A DNA stretch of 64,000 bases, from positions 1 through 64,000 of the forward strand of contig DVHE01000068.1 in NCBI GenBank assembly GCA_018712245.1. Direction: 5' to 3'. The position numbers were made by a program, and so were the translations under genes. This DNA comes from Candidatus Avoscillospira avicola (lineage in GTDB: Bacteria; Bacillota; Clostridia; Oscillospirales; Oscillospiraceae). The first letter of the stretch is position 1. Each line of letters begins with the position of its first letter. Under the pieces are notes generated by a model. The model was not told where the DNA came from and did not search any database. It saw only the letters and a program-made list of their open reading frames with translations. Positions 22,669-32,580 of this stretch are shown here, in pieces.

Positions 22669-25221
22669 ATGGCCACATTCTATGTCAACGGAACTGCCGT
22701 GACGGTGGAAAAAAATCAAAAGCTCATTCGCTTCCTGCGCGACGAGCTGCGCCTCACTTCCGTCAAGGACGGCTGCAGCGAGGGCGCCTGCGGAACCTGC
22801 ACCGTGCTGCTGGACGGCAAGCCCGTCCGGGCCTGCGTGCAGCAGACCGACAAGCTGGAGGGCAAGCACGTCCTGACCGTGGAAGGTCTTTCCGACTTTG
22901 AAAAAGAGCTTTACACCTATGCCTATGGCGAAGCGGGCGCCGTCCAGTGCGGCTTCTGCATCCCGGGCATGGTGATGTGTACCAAGGCCCTGCTGGATGT
23001 CAACGACAACCCCACCGAGGCCGAGTGCGCCGCCGCCATCAAGAACAACATTTGCCGCTGCACCGGCTATGTGAAGATCATCCGGGCCATGCTGCTGGCC
23101 GCGGAACTCAAGCGCAAGGGCGAGATTCCCCCCGCCAATCCCGACTGGTCCCTGGGCAGCCGCGTCCACCGGGTAGACGTCCGGGAAAAGGTGCTGGGCT
23201 ACGGCCAGTATCCCGATGACGTCTATATGGACGGCATGATCTACGCCTCTGCGGTGCGTTCCCAATACCCCAGAGCCAAGGTGCTGGCCATCCGCACCGA
23301 GAAGGCCAAGGCCCTGCCGGGCGTGGTGGGCGTATTCACCGCCGCCGACATCCCCGGTGAGAACAAGGTGGGCCATCTGAAAAAGGACTGGGACACCATG
23401 ATCCCCGTGGGCGGTATCACCCATTACTTGGGCGACGCCATCTGCATTGTGGCCGCTGAGACCCAGGAAATCCTCCAGGAGGCCAAAAAACTGGTGGAGG
23501 TAGACTATGAGGAGCTGACCCCCGTTCGAAGCCCCAAGGAGGCCATGGCCCCTGACGCGCCGCTGGTCCACCACGACGGCAATCTGATGGCCCACAAGCA
23601 CATCCAGCGGGGCTTCCCTGCCGAGGCCATCGCCAAATCGCCGCACATCCTCACCCGCCGGTACCAGACCCCCTGGACGGAACACGCCTTCCTGGAGCCG
23701 GAGTGCGCCGTGGCGTATATGGACGGGGACCATGTGATGATCCTCTCCACCGACCAGAGCGCCTATGACACCCAGCACGAGACTGCCCCGATGCTGGGCC
23801 TGCCCATGGAGCGGGTCAAGGTGCAGAACATGCTGGTGGGCGGCGGCTTCGGCGGCAAAGAGGACGTGACGGTGCAGCACCATGCAGCGCTGGTGACTTA
23901 CCTCACCGGCCGGCCGGTCAAGGTGAAGCTCAGCCGGGCCGAGAGCATTCTGATCCATCCCAAGCGCCACCCCATGGACATCGAGATCTCCATGGGCTGC
24001 GATAACGAGGGCAACATCCAGGGCGTGGCCGTGGAGGTCATCGCCGACACCGGCGCCTACGCCTCCCTGGGCGGACCGGTGCTGGAGCGGGCCTGCACCC
24101 ACGCCGCCGGGCCGTACCACTACGAAAACTTTGAGTGCGACGGCTGGGCCTACTACACCAACAATCCCCCCGCCGGCGCCTTCCGGGGCTTCGGCGTCAC
24201 CCAGACCTGCTTCGCCGTGGAGAGTCTGCTGAACGAGATGGCCGACAAGATCGGCATTTCCCACTGGGAGATTCGGATGCGCAACGCCATCCGTCCCGGT
24301 CAGGCATTGCCCAACGGGCAGATTGTGGACGATTCCACCGGCCTGGTGGAGACGCTGCTGGCAGTTAAGGACCAGTACGAAAACGCCCAGTACGCCGGCA
24401 TCGCCTGCGCCATGAAGAACGCCGGCGTGGGCGTGGGCCTGCCCGACACCGGTCGGGTGCGGCTAAAAATCGAGGACGGGAAAGTGGTCATCTACGCCGG
24501 CGCCAGCTGCATCGGCCAGGGCCTGGGCACGGTGCTGGTGCAGATCGTCTGCACCGTGGTGGGCCTTTCCCGGGACCAGGTGGTCTACGTCCGGTCCAAC
24601 ACCTTCGAGGCCCCCGACTCCGGCACCACCTCCGGTTCCCGGCAGACCACCGTCACCGGCGAGGCCTGCCGCCGGGCCTGCGTCGATCTGAAGGCCGCTC
24701 TGGAGGGCAAGACCCTCGCCGACCTGGAGGGAAAGGAGTTCTACGCCGAGTACCTGGCCAAGACCGACCCCTTGGGCGCCCCGGTGCCCAACCCCGTGAG
24801 CCATGTGGCCTACGGCTACGCCACCCAGGTGTGCATTTTGAACGAGGACGGCACGCTCAAAAAGATGGTCGCCGCCCACGACGTGGGCAAGGCCGTCAAC
24901 CCGCTTTCCTGCGAAGGACAGATCGAGGGCGGCGTGGTGATGTCCCTGGGCTTCGCCCTGACGGAGAAATACCCCCTGGTGGACTGCAAGCCCACGGCCA
25001 AGTTCGGCACGCTGGGCCTGTTCCGAGCCAACCAGATCCCGGAGGTGGAGGCCATCGTCGTGGAGAAGGAGGGCCTTCCCATCGCCTGCGGCGCCATCGG
25101 CATCGGCGAGATCACGGCCATCCCCACGGCTCCGGCTGTGTCAGACGCCTACTACCGACTGGACGGCCAGCGGCGCTTCTCCCTGCCTCTGGAGAACACC
25201 CCTTACCAGAAGAAGAAATAG
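22669..25221 (+). CDS. Selenium-dependent-type xanthine dehydrogenase (fused Fe-S and molybdopterin domains)
   Basis: An 850-residue molybdenum hydroxylase. Residues 1-60 form a plant-type 2Fe-2S domain (C36, C41, C44, C56), and residues 90-135 the second 2Fe-2S domain (C94, C97, C129, C131 in CGFC...CRCTGY). From about 165 onward come the large-subunit domains, with GGGFGGKEDVTVQHH and AFRGFGVTQ molybdopterin contacts and GIGE near the end (residue about 810). The FAD domain of classical XDH is missing. This layout and length match the clostridial Se-dependent XDH family, which hydroxylates purines. Selenium is a labile cofactor there, not a selenocysteine. ATG at 22669 follows AGGAGG. Confidence 0.88.
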   Translation: MATFYVNGTAVTVEKNQKLIRFLRDELRLTSVKDGCSEGACGTCTVLLDGKPVRACVQQTDKLEGKHVLTVEGLSDFEKELYTYAYGEAGAVQCGFCIPGMVMCTKALLDVNDNPTEAECAAAIKNNICRCTGYVKIIRAMLLAAELKRKGEIPPANPDWSLGSRVHRVDVREKVLGYGQYPDDVYMDGMIYASAVRSQYPRAKVLAIRTEKAKALPGVVGVFTAADIPGENKVGHLKKDWDTMIPVGGITHYLGDAICIVAAETQEILQEAKKLVEVDYEELTPVRSPKEAMAPDAPLVHHDGNLMAHKHIQRGFPAEAIAKSPHILTRRYQTPWTEHAFLEPECAVAYMDGDHVMILSTDQSAYDTQHETAPMLGLPMERVKVQNMLVGGGFGGKEDVTVQHHAALVTYLTGRPVKVKLSRAESILIHPKRHPMDIEISMGCDNEGNIQGVAVEVIADTGAYASLGGPVLERACTHAAGPYHYENFECDGWAYYTNNPPAGAFRGFGVTQTCFAVESLLNEMADKIGISHWEIRMRNAIRPGQALPNGQIVDDSTGLVETLLAVKDQYENAQYAGIACAMKNAGVGVGLPDTGRVRLKIEDGKVVIYAGASCIGQGLGTVLVQIVCTVVGLSRDQVVYVRSNTFEAPDSGTTSGSRQTTVTGEACRRACVDLKAALEGKTLADLEGKEFYAEYLAKTDPLGAPVPNPVSHVAYGYATQVCILNEDGTLKKMVAAHDVGKAVNPLSCEGQIEGGVVMSLGFALTEKYPLVDCKPTAKFGTLGLFRANQIPEVEAIVVEKEGLPIACGAIGIGEITAIPTAPAVSDAYYRLDGQRRFSLPLENTPYQKKK

Positions 25222-25261
25222 CGAATCAAACGGCGCTATGGACGATCAACAGCCAAACGCC

Positions 25262-25302
25262 AAAATCGCCTCCCGGCAAGATGCCGGAAGGCGATTTTTT
25301 GT
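25262..25302. terminator. Bidirectional terminator between XDH and the symporter
   Basis: AAAATCGCCTcCCGGC pairs with GCCGGaAGGCGATTTT around AAGAT, with T-tracts in both directions. Confidence 0.88.
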
Positions 25303-25313
25303 GAGACTGTGGT

Positions 25314-26552
25314 TTACTTGGCAGCGACTTTGGCCTTCTTGTTGCGCTCCAGCTTGGAGATCCACAGGGCGCAGGTTGCGTCGCCGGTGATGTTCAAGGC
25401 AGTACGGCCCATGTCGAAGAGCTTGTCGACACCGGCAATGATGGCGATGCCCTCGACCGGGACGCCGATGGAGGTCAGCACCATGGCCAGCATGATCATG
25501 CCCGCGCCGGAGACGCCGGCGGTGCCCACCGAGGCCAGGGTGGCGGTCAGGACGACCATGGCCATATCGCCGATGGTGAGGTTCATGCCGTAGCAGGCGG
25601 CAATGAAGACGGTGGCCACGGCCTGGTAAATGGCGGTGCCGTCCATGTTGATGGTGGCGCCCAGGGGCAGCACGAAGGAGCTGATCTCCGGCTCGGCGCC
25701 CATATTGTTGCAGCACTCAATGTTCAGCGGCAGCGTGGCGTTGGACGAAGTGGTGGTGAAGGCGCAGATAAAGGCGGGGTAAATGCCCTTGGCAAACTTG
25801 ATGGGGTTCATGCCGCTGAGGAAGCGGACGCTGAGGCCATAGACCACCACCACGTGGATGAGATAGGAGAGGTAGGCAATGCCGATGACCAGAGCCAACG
25901 TGCCGACGATCTTGGGGCCGTTGACGGCAACCACGTTGGTCATCAGGCAGAAGACGCCGATGGGAGTGATTTTAATAATCATCATCATGATCTTCATGAC
26001 GACTTCATTCATATCCTCCACCAGGGCGCCGATCTTCTTGCCCCGTTCCCCGGCGGCCAGGATGCCGGCGCCGAAGAAAATGGCGATGACGATGACCGGC
26101 AGCATATCGGCACTGACCATGGGGCCAAAGAGGTTGTCGGGGAAGATGCCCACGATGACGTCCATAACGCTGGGCGCCTCGGCAGCCTCATACGCGAGAT
26201 CGCCCAACTCCGTGCTGGAGAGCGGCTGGAACGCGCCCTTGAAGAGATTGACGATCACCAGGCCGATAACCACGGCCAGGGCGGTGGTGAACATGTAATA
26301 GATAAAGGTCTTGACGCCGACGCTGCCGACGCGCTTGAGGTCCTTCAGGGAAATGACGCCGGCGGTGATGGAGCAGACCACCACCGGAACGACCAGGAAC
26401 TTCAAGAGGTTGATGTAAATGGTACCGATGGGCTTGATCCACTCGTCAGTGAATTCCGGAATCTTCAAAAAGGCCAGGCCGGCCAGAATACCGGCGACCA
26501 TGCCGATGAAGATCCATGCGGGAAGCGACAGCTTGCGTTTCGATTTCTCCAT
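25314..26552 (-). CDS. Dicarboxylate/amino acid:cation symporter (DAACS, GltP/GltT type)
   Basis: A 412-residue transporter with eight membrane helices and two re-entrant loops. TTSSNATLPLNIE near 270 is the serine-rich HP1 loop, GATINMDGTAIYQ near 301 is the TM7 NMDGT sodium/substrate site, and ASVGTAGVSGAG near 346 is HP2. It would import glutamate, aspartate or C4-dicarboxylates with Na+ or H+. Start at 26552 (MEKSKRK) follows AGGAGG. It is monocistronic and converges on the XDH gene. Confidence 0.93.
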   Translation of the reverse strand: MEKSKRKLSLPAWIFIGMVAGILAGLAFLKIPEFTDEWIKPIGTIYINLLKFLVVPVVVCSITAGVISLKDLKRVGSVGVKTFIYYMFTTALAVVIGLVIVNLFKGAFQPLSSTELGDLAYEAAEAPSVMDVIVGIFPDNLFGPMVSADMLPVIVIAIFFGAGILAAGERGKKIGALVEDMNEVVMKIMMMIIKITPIGVFCLMTNVVAVNGPKIVGTLALVIGIAYLSYLIHVVVVYGLSVRFLSGMNPIKFAKGIYPAFICAFTTTSSNATLPLNIECCNNMGAEPEISSFVLPLGATINMDGTAIYQAVATVFIAACYGMNLTIGDMAMVVLTATLASVGTAGVSGAGMIMLAMVLTSIGVPVEGIAIIAGVDKLFDMGRTALNITGDATCALWISKLERNKKAKVAAK

Positions 26553-26717
26553 GTAGATTCCTCCTCTTTTCCGCCGCCTGCGCGGCATCCATGATGAGGA
26601 TATTCTACCATAATTCTCCGTTTCTGTGTGCTAAGATGTTGTATATTTCCGTGTAAAAATCCTGCTTATCCCGCTAAAATAATGCTAAGAAGTAAACTGT
26701 TTAAGTGAAAAAGCACA

Positions 26718-26756
26718 AAGAAATCCGCCCGGCGCAGATTGCATCGGGCGGAATAT
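26718..26756 (-). terminator. Probable end of the rimP-ribF operon
   Basis: On the minus strand TTCCGCCCG pairs with CGGGCGGAT around a 12-nt loop, followed by TTTCTTTG. It lies about 45 nt beyond ribF. The rest of the 26553-26801 gap shows no gene. Confidence 0.7.
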
Positions 26757-26801
26757 ACAATCTATTTTTACGCTGAAAAAGCGAGACTGAGCCGCAGGGT
26801 A

Positions 26802-27722
26802 TCACGCCCGTGGTGCGGCGTGCCGCAAGCTGGCAAAGTAATTTCGTGTCTCTTCGGCGTTGTGCAGCACCTCATCGCGCAGCGCGTCCAGGTTGGGGAA
26901 CTGCTTCTCTCCCCGCAGACGGGTGAAAAACTCCACCCGGATGGTCTCGCCGTAGAGCGTTCCGTCGTAGTCCATCAGCCAGGCCTCCACCATGGGGCCG
27001 AGGGTATCGTGGACCGTGGGGCGGATGCCCACATTGGTGACTGCAGGATGGACAGAGCCGTCCGGCAGTGTCACCAGCGTGGCGTAGACGCCGAAGGCCG
27101 GCGCCAAAAGTCCCGCCGGCAGCAGGAGATTGGCTGTGGGAAAGCCCAGGCGGCGGCCCAGCTCCTTGCCGTGGGCCACGGTGCCCGAGAGGAAGTGCCG
27201 GTGGCCCAGCAGCTGGGCCGCGCCCTCCATGTCACCCTGGCGAATCAGCTGGCGGATGTGGGTGGAGGAAACGGTGACACCGCCGCGCACCACCTTGTCC
27301 ACCACGTCTACCCCCACGCCCCGGAGGCTGCACTGGCGGCGGAGGCGCGCCGGGTTGCCCTCTCCCATATAGCCGAAGGAGAAGTCGTGGCCGCAGATGA
27401 CGTGCCGGGCGCCCAGGGCGCCGATCAGATATTCGTCCACAAACGTCTCCCAGGGCATCTCCATCATGGTCCTGTCAAAGTGGGCCACCAGCACCTCGTC
27501 CATGGCGAACTTCTCCCGCATCAGCCACTGCCGGTCCGTCATGGTGTTGATGAGCGGCACCGGCTGGTGGAGGACCAAGGTGTCGGGATGGGTGTCGAAG
27601 GTCAGGGCCGCCGCGGAAATGCCCAGGCTGTCGGCCCGCTTCCGGGCCAGGGTCAAAAGGGCGGCGTGGCCCAGGTGGACGCCGTCAAAAAAGCCCAGGG
27701 CGATGACGCGGTCTTGAATCAC
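26802..27722 (-). CDS. ribF: Bifunctional riboflavin kinase / FAD synthetase RibF
   Basis: A 306-residue enzyme that makes FMN and then FAD. The N-terminal nucleotidyltransferase domain has GFFDGVHLGHAALL near residue 10 and the HDFSFG loop near 115. The C-terminal flavokinase domain has GRRLGFPTANL near 190, NVGIRPTV near 232 and VEFFTRLRGE near 276. It starts with GTG overlapping the truB stop (GTGA), so it is translationally coupled. It is last in the rimP operon. Confidence 0.95.
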   Translation of the reverse strand: MIQDRVIALGFFDGVHLGHAALLTLARKRADSLGISAAALTFDTHPDTLVLHQPVPLINTMTDRQWLMREKFAMDEVLVAHFDRTMMEMPWETFVDEYLIGALGARHVICGHDFSFGYMGEGNPARLRRQCSLRGVGVDVVDKVVRGGVTVSSTHIRQLIRQGDMEGAAQLLGHRHFLSGTVAHGKELGRRLGFPTANLLLPAGLLAPAFGVYATLVTLPDGSVHPAVTNVGIRPTVHDTLGPMVEAWLMDYDGTLYGETIRVEFFTRLRGEKQFPNLDALRDEVLHNAEETRNYFASLRHAAPRA

Positions 27723-28594
27723 GGTTTGCTCACCTCGAAAAAGCTCTTGATGGTTTTGAGTTTCCCGGCCTCCGCCCGGCCCAGGGCCGCGAAGGCGCCG
27801 TCGGGCCCGTAGACCCGGTACTGCCCTCCCGTGAGGCCCGGACAGGATACCGGCGCGCCGTTCAAAAGGGGCTTATACTGCCGGGGTGTCAAGGTCACAG
27901 CGGGCAGGTGGGAAAAGAGGCTGTCGATGGGCAGCAGCAGCGTTTCCGGGTCCGGATGGGCAATGACATCGGCCAGGGGAACGGCCTGATCCAGCCCATA
28001 GCACCCGGCCCGGGTCCTGCGGAGGCTGTCCATGCAGGCGCCGCAGCCCAGGGCGCGGCCCAAATCGTGGCAGAGGGTGCGGACATAGGTGCCTTTGGAG
28101 CAGCGCACCCGGAAGGTATAGTGATCTCCCGCGCCCTCCAGCAGCTCCAGCTCGTGGAGGACGATGTCCCGGGGTTTCCGATCCACCACCTCCCCCTTCC
28201 GCGCCAGCTCGTAGAGCTTTTTTCCGCCGATTTTCACGGCGGAGTACATGGGCGGAATCTGCTGCTGCGGGCCGAGGAAGCGCGCCAGCACCGCCTCCAC
28301 CGCGGCCCGGTCCGCCGTCACCGGCGCTGTGGCCACCACGTGGCCGGAGCTGTCCTGGGTGTCTGTCTCCACCCCCAGCCGCAGTCCGGCGATGTACTCT
28401 TTTTCGGCGGATTCAAAAAATTCCACGGCCCTGGTAGCCCTGCCCACAAAAATGGGCAGGACTCCGGTAGCCATGGGATCTAAGGTACCGCCGTGGCCGA
28501 TGCGCCTCTCGCGCAGCACGCCCCGGAGCTTAGCGGCCACATCCTGGCTGGTCCAGTCCGCCGGCTTGTCGATAATCAAGATTCCAGTGGGCAT
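27719..28594 (-). CDS. truB: tRNA pseudouridine-55 synthase TruB
   Basis: A 291-residue synthase isomerising U55 in the T-loop of tRNA. The N-terminus GILIIDKPADWTSQDV and the catalytic Asp39 in GHGGTLDPMATGVLP are canonical, as are KEYIAGLRLGV and SKGTYVRTLCHDLG. A short PUA-like tail ends the protein. Start at 28594 (MPTGILI) follows AAAGGAGG; the upstream extension has no ribosome site. It lies 10 nt after nrnA. Confidence 0.96.
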   Translation of the reverse strand: MPTGILIIDKPADWTSQDVAAKLRGVLRERRIGHGGTLDPMATGVLPIFVGRATRAVEFFESAEKEYIAGLRLGVETDTQDSSGHVVATAPVTADRAAVEAVLARFLGPQQQIPPMYSAVKIGGKKLYELARKGEVVDRKPRDIVLHELELLEGAGDHYTFRVRCSKGTYVRTLCHDLGRALGCGACMDSLRRTRAGCYGLDQAVPLADVIAHPDPETLLLPIDSLFSHLPAVTLTPRQYKPLLNGAPVSCPGLTGGQYRVYGPDGAFAALGRAEAGKLKTIKSFFEVSKP

Positions 28595-28604
28595 GGGGCC
28601 TCCT

Positions 28605-29564
28605 TTACTTCCAAAGGGTCTTATCCTGGCGCAGCACGGCGAGCAGTGCCGCCTTGCCTTCGGCCAGCGTGCCCGGAATCGCCGCACCAGCCGCCGCGGC
28701 ATGGCCGCCGCCGCCCAGGGCGGCGCAGTAGGTGGAGGCATTGTAGCCCGGCGCCGTGCGGACTGAGAATTTCACCTTGCCCGGCTCCGAGTCCCGGAGC
28801 ACCGCGCCCACCAGCACGCCCTCGACGGTACGGGGAAAGCCGGAAATCGAATCGAGATCATCCTCGCTGACGCCCAGCTCCTCCACCAGGGACTGGGGCA
28901 GGCAGCAGATCGCCACCGTGCCGCCGCAATAAAACTCCATGTCGGTCATCATGCGGGCCTCCAGCTGCAAACGGCCCTTGGTCTTGATCTCAAAGAGCTG
29001 GCGGTTGATGGGGGCAATCTGCGCCCCGTGGGCCACGCAGGCCGCCGCCGTTTCAAAGGTCTGGGCTGAGGTGTTGGAAAAGCGGAAGCAGCCGGTGTCG
29101 GTGGAGATGGCAATATAGACGGCCTCAGCCATGGCCGGGGTGATCGCCACGCCCATGGCCTCCAGCACCTGGTAGATCAGCTCGCCGCAGCCGGCGCAGG
29201 AGGCGTCCAGCAGGGTTTCCCCGGCGTAGAAGGTATTGCTGGGGTGGTGATCGATGCACAGCCGGCTTTTCCCGGCGAAATCCTCCGCGCCATGGGGCAG
29301 CAGAGACTCCGTGGCCATATCCACAGCCACCAGCGTGGCGTCCGCAGCCAGATCGGTGCGAAGCATGCCGTCCATCCGGGGCAAAAACCGGCCCGAAAAC
29401 TGGGGATTCTTCCAAATCCAGGCGTCCTTGCCCAGGCTCCGAAGGCCCAGGCAGAGGGCGATGGCGCAGCCAGTGGTGTCCCCGTCGGGGCGCACATGGG
29501 TGAGAATCAGAAAATGGTCCCGCTCCAGGAGCCACCGGGCAGCGTCCTCAGGTTTCTTCATCAT
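28605..29564 (-). CDS. nrnA: Bifunctional oligoribonuclease / pAp phosphatase NrnA (DHH-DHHA1)
   Basis: A 319-residue DHH phosphoesterase that degrades nanoRNA and pAp. Motifs are THVRPDGDTTG near residue 20, AVDMA near 80, DHHPSN near 105 and STDTGCFRFS near 154. The DHHA1 domain ends with the glycine-rich GGGGHAAAAGA near 292. The start ATGATG at 29564 overlaps the end of rbfA by 17 nt, typical of this conserved gene order. Confidence 0.94.
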   Translation of the reverse strand: MMKKPEDAARWLLERDHFLILTHVRPDGDTTGCAIALCLGLRSLGKDAWIWKNPQFSGRFLPRMDGMLRTDLAADATLVAVDMATESLLPHGAEDFAGKSRLCIDHHPSNTFYAGETLLDASCAGCGELIYQVLEAMGVAITPAMAEAVYIAISTDTGCFRFSNTSAQTFETAAACVAHGAQIAPINRQLFEIKTKGRLQLEARMMTDMEFYCGGTVAICCLPQSLVEELGVSEDDLDSISGFPRTVEGVLVGAVLRDSEPGKVKFSVRTAPGYNASTYCAALGGGGHAAAAGAAIPGTLAEGKAALLAVLRQDKTLWK

Positions 29565-29919
29565 GGTTTTCGTCCTCCCGAATTTCCAGACTCTTGAGAA
29601 GGTCAAACATCCGCGCACCGTAGGCGATGGAGTCGTCCTCCACGAAGACCAGTTCGGGGGTGTAGCGCAGCTGGAGTCGGGCGGCGATCTCCCGCCGGAG
29701 GAAGCCTCCGGCGGACTTGAGCCCCTTGAGGGTCTCCCGGGCCTTGTCCTTGTCCAGCACGCTGATATAGACCTTAGCATAGCGCAGGTCGCCGGTGGCC
29801 TCCACCTTGGTGACGGAGATCATCGACTGCTGCACCCGCGGGTCCTTCAAGGCGCGGATCAGATCGCTCAGCTCCCGCTGGAGTTCCTCATTGATCCGCG
29901 AAATGCGATTGGATGCCAT
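29548..29919 (-). CDS. rbfA: 30S ribosome-binding factor RbfA
   Basis: A 123-residue KH-fold factor for 16S 5'-end maturation and cold adaptation of the 30S subunit. It begins ASNRISRINEELQRELSDLI and contains DPRVQQSMISVTKVEATGDLRYAKVYIS and the RRRI-like LRREIAARLQLRYTPEL segment. AAGGAG precedes the ATG at 29919. It lies between infB and nrnA as in most Firmicutes. Confidence 0.96.
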   Translation of the reverse strand: MASNRISRINEELQRELSDLIRALKDPRVQQSMISVTKVEATGDLRYAKVYISVLDKDKARETLKGLKSAGGFLRREIAARLQLRYTPELVFVEDDSIAYGARMFDLLKSLEIREDENHDEET

Positions 29920-29954
29920 AGTGTTACTCCTTATCGGTTGCGGCGGCGGCAGGG

Positions 29955-30077
29955 TGTTTGGGCCGATGCCCACATCGGCCCAAACCGGCCGGAGGCCGGT
30001 CTTTCTGCCGCGCCGTCGAACGTGATTCCCATAAGCCGCTGACGCGGCGCGGGCCGATGTGGGCATCGGCCCCTGCG
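29955..30077. repeat. Palindromic intergenic repeats between infB and rbfA
   Basis: GGGCCGATGCCCACATCGGCCC (as stem halves GGGCCGATG/CATCGGCCC) occurs at 29960-29982 and again at 30051-30072, the latter ending CCCCTGCG. A GGCCGGAGGCCGG palindrome lies between. The second unit matches the GTAGGGGC-type repeats at 35.2-35.4 kb. They are transcribed within the operon and would fold as hairpins in the mRNA. Confidence 0.7.
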
Positions 30078-30101
30078 ACACGAATTAGGTTCGGGCAAAT
30101 C

Positions 30102-32483
30102 TTAGTCCTTGATCTGCTCCATGACGAAGCACTCGAAGATGTCGCCTTCCTTGATGTCGTTGAACTTTTCGATGGACATGCCGCACTCGTAGTTGGCGGC
30201 CACTTCCTTGACCGAGTCCTTGAACCGCTGGAGGCTGCCCAGCTGGCCCTCGTGGATGACGATGTTGTCGCGGAGGACACGCACCTGGGCATCCCGGGTG
30301 ATCTTGCCGTCCTTGACGTAGCAGCCGGCGATGGTGCCGATGGCGCTGACCTTGTAGGTCTGGCGCACCTCGGCGTGTCCGATAATAGCCTCGCGATACT
30401 TGGGCGCCAGCATACCCTTCATGGCGTCCTGAATCTCGTTGATGGCGTCGTAGATGACGCGGTACATCCGCATATCCACCTTGGCCCGGGCGGCAGAAGC
30501 GGCAGCCACGGGATCGGGCCGGACATTGAAACCGACGATGATGGCGTTGGAGGTGGAAGCCAGCAGCACGTCGTTCTCGGAAATGGCGCCGACACCGGCG
30601 TGGATCACCTTGACCCGGACCTCCTCGTTGGAGATTTTCTCCAGAGACGCCTTGACAGCCTCGGCAGAGCCCTGCACGTCGGCCTTGACGATGATGTTGA
30701 GTTCCTTCATCTCGCCCTCTTGGATCTGGGCGAAGAGATCCTCCAGCGTGACCTTGCCCTTGGCCTTGTTGGCGGCGGCCTTCTGGTCCTCCTTGCGCTG
30801 CTCCACCAGCTGGCGGGCCATGCGCTCATCCTCAACGGCGTTGAAGATGTCACCGGCGCCGGGCACTTCGGCCAGGCCCGTGATCTCCACCGGCTTGGAG
30901 GGACCGGCGGTCTTGACGGTGCGGCCCTTGTCGTCAGTCATCACACGGACACGGCCCACGGCAGTGCCGGCGATGATGACATCCCCTTGATGCAGCGTAC
31001 CGTTCTGGACCAACAGCGTTGCCACGGGGCCGCGGGTCTTATCCAGCCGGGCCTCGATGACCACGCCCTTGGCCAGGCGGTTGGGGTTGGCCTTCAGCTC
31101 CTGCACCTCCGCGGTGAGGATGACCATTTCCAAAAGCTCGTCGATGCCCTGGCCGGTCTTGGCGGAAATGGGGCAGATCACGGTTTCGCCGCCCCACTCC
31201 TCGGGCACCAGGTCGTACTCGGTCAGCTGCTGCTTGATCCGGTCGGGGTTTGCGCCGTGCTTATCCATCTTGTTGATGGCCACGATGATCGGGATATTGG
31301 CCGCCTTGGCGTGGTTGATGGCCTCGACGGTCTGGGGCATGATGCCGTCGTCAGCGGCCACCACCAGGATGGCGATATCGGTACACATGGCGCCCCGGGC
31401 CCGCATGGAGGTGAAGGCCGCGTGGCCAGGGGTATCCAGGAAGGTGATGGGGTTCCCATTGATCTGCACAGTGTAGGCGCCGATGTGCTGGGTGATGCCG
31501 CCGGCCTCGCCGGAGGCCACGTTGGTGTTGCGGATGGCATCCAGCAGGCTGGTCTTGCCGTGGTCGACGTGGCCCATAACCACCACCACGGGGCTTCTGG
31601 GCTGGAGTTCCTCAGCGGTGTCGGCCCGGTCGTCGATGAGCCGCTCCTCGATGGTGACGATGACTTCCTTCTCCACCTTGCAGCCCAGCTCCATGGCCAC
31701 CAGCGCGGCGGTGTCGTAGTCCACGGTCTGGTTGACCGTCGCCATCACGCCCAGCTTGATCAGCTGCTTGATGACCTCGGCGGCGGTCTTCTTCATCCGG
31801 GAGGCCAGCTCCGCCACGGTGATCTCGTCGGGGATCTTCACCACCAGAGGCGCCTTCTTGGCCACCTCCAGCTGCAGGCGGCGCATCTTCTCCTGCTCCT
31901 CGTTGCGGCGCTTGTTGCCGGCGAACTTGTTGCGGCTCTGCTGCTTATTCTTGTTGCCGATCTTCTGCTTGCCGCCGGAGTAATTCTGCACGCGCTCAGA
32001 GACCAGGGCGTCCACCCGGTCGTCAAAGCGGTTGGCGTTGACGGTGACGGCGCTGGTATCAATGACCCGGCGCTCCCGGCGGCGCTCCGGCTCCTTGGGC
32101 TTGTCGGCCTTGGGCGCCGGCTGCTGGCCCTGGGGCACCGCTTTGGGCTGGGCCGGCGCGGACTGCGGCTGCGCCGCTGCCGCGGGCTTTTTCTCCCCCG
32201 CGGGCGCAGGCTTTTGATCTTTGGCCGCTTCAGACTTTTCGGGCGCCGCAGGCGCTTCGGGCTTCGCCGGCGCAGCCTGGGCAGCCAGGGCGTCCTCCAG
32301 GGAAGGGACCTGGTTGCGCTGGGTCAGCACGTCGAAGAGTACGTTCAGCTGGGCCTCGGTGAGAACCTGCTGGGCGCTCTTGGGTTTGTCAAAAAACTCC
32401 CCCACCAGCCCCGTAATGGCCTTGGTGGGAACACCGAAATCCTTGGCCATTTCGCCAATTCGATATTTGATAAAGCTGCTCAA
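30102..32483 (-). CDS. infB: Translation initiation factor IF-2
   Basis: A 793-residue GTPase that places initiator tRNA on the 30S subunit. The N-terminus [17 protein letters not shown] is the first IF-2N subdomain. An Ala/Pro/Lys-rich linker spans about 70-150, a second IF-2N lies at about 205-260, and the G domain has GHVDHGKTS near 300, DTPGH near 345 and NKMD near 400. The C-terminal domains are complete. The start is uncertain: an ATG at 32498 follows TGAGGAAA, but a TTG at 32483 has GGAGG 8 nt upstream and gives the usual IF-2 N-terminus, so TTG is preferred. Confidence 0.96.
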   Translation of the reverse strand: MSSFIKYRIGEMAKDFGVPTKAITGLVGEFFDKPKSAQQVLTEAQLNVLFDVLTQRNQVPSLEDALAAQAAPAKPEAPAAPEKSEAAKDQKPAPAGEKKPAAAAQPQSAPAQPKAVPQGQQPAPKADKPKEPERRRERRVIDTSAVTVNANRFDDRVDALVSERVQNYSGGKQKIGNKNKQQSRNKFAGNKRRNEEQEKMRRLQLEVAKKAPLVVKIPDEITVAELASRMKKTAAEVIKQLIKLGVMATVNQTVDYDTAALVAMELGCKVEKEVIVTIEERLIDDRADTAEELQPRSPVVVVMGHVDHGKTSLLDAIRNTNVASGEAGGITQHIGAYTVQINGNPITFLDTPGHAAFTSMRARGAMCTDIAILVVAADDGIMPQTVEAINHAKAANIPIIVAINKMDKHGANPDRIKQQLTEYDLVPEEWGGETVICPISAKTGQGIDELLEMVILTAEVQELKANPNRLAKGVVIEARLDKTRGPVATLLVQNGTLHQGDVIIAGTAVGRVRVMTDDKGRTVKTAGPSKPVEITGLAEVPGAGDIFNAVEDERMARQLVEQRKEDQKAAANKAKGKVTLEDLFAQIQEGEMKELNIIVKADVQGSAEAVKASLEKISNEEVRVKVIHAGVGAISENDVLLASTSNAIIVGFNVRPDPVAAASAARAKVDMRMYRVIYDAINEIQDAMKGMLAPKYREAIIGHAEVRQTYKVSAIGTIAGCYVKDGKITRDAQVRVLRDNIVIHEGQLGSLQRFKDSVKEVAANYECGMSIEKFNDIKEGDIFECFVMEQIKD

Positions 32484-32580
32484 TATAGCCACCTCCATGA
32501 TTTCCTCAACCGGGCAGACCCGGCTGCGGCAGCTTGAAAAGCCGCCTTCTATCCCCGCCGGAACCCCGGCGTGACGTTCT

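Noticed and set aside
29958-32537. An 859-residue open frame on the + strand opposite infB
   Set aside because: It is a GC-codon shadow of infB: composition is His/Gly/Leu/Val rich, there is no ribosome site or family motif, and the reverse strand is the conserved IF-2 gene.
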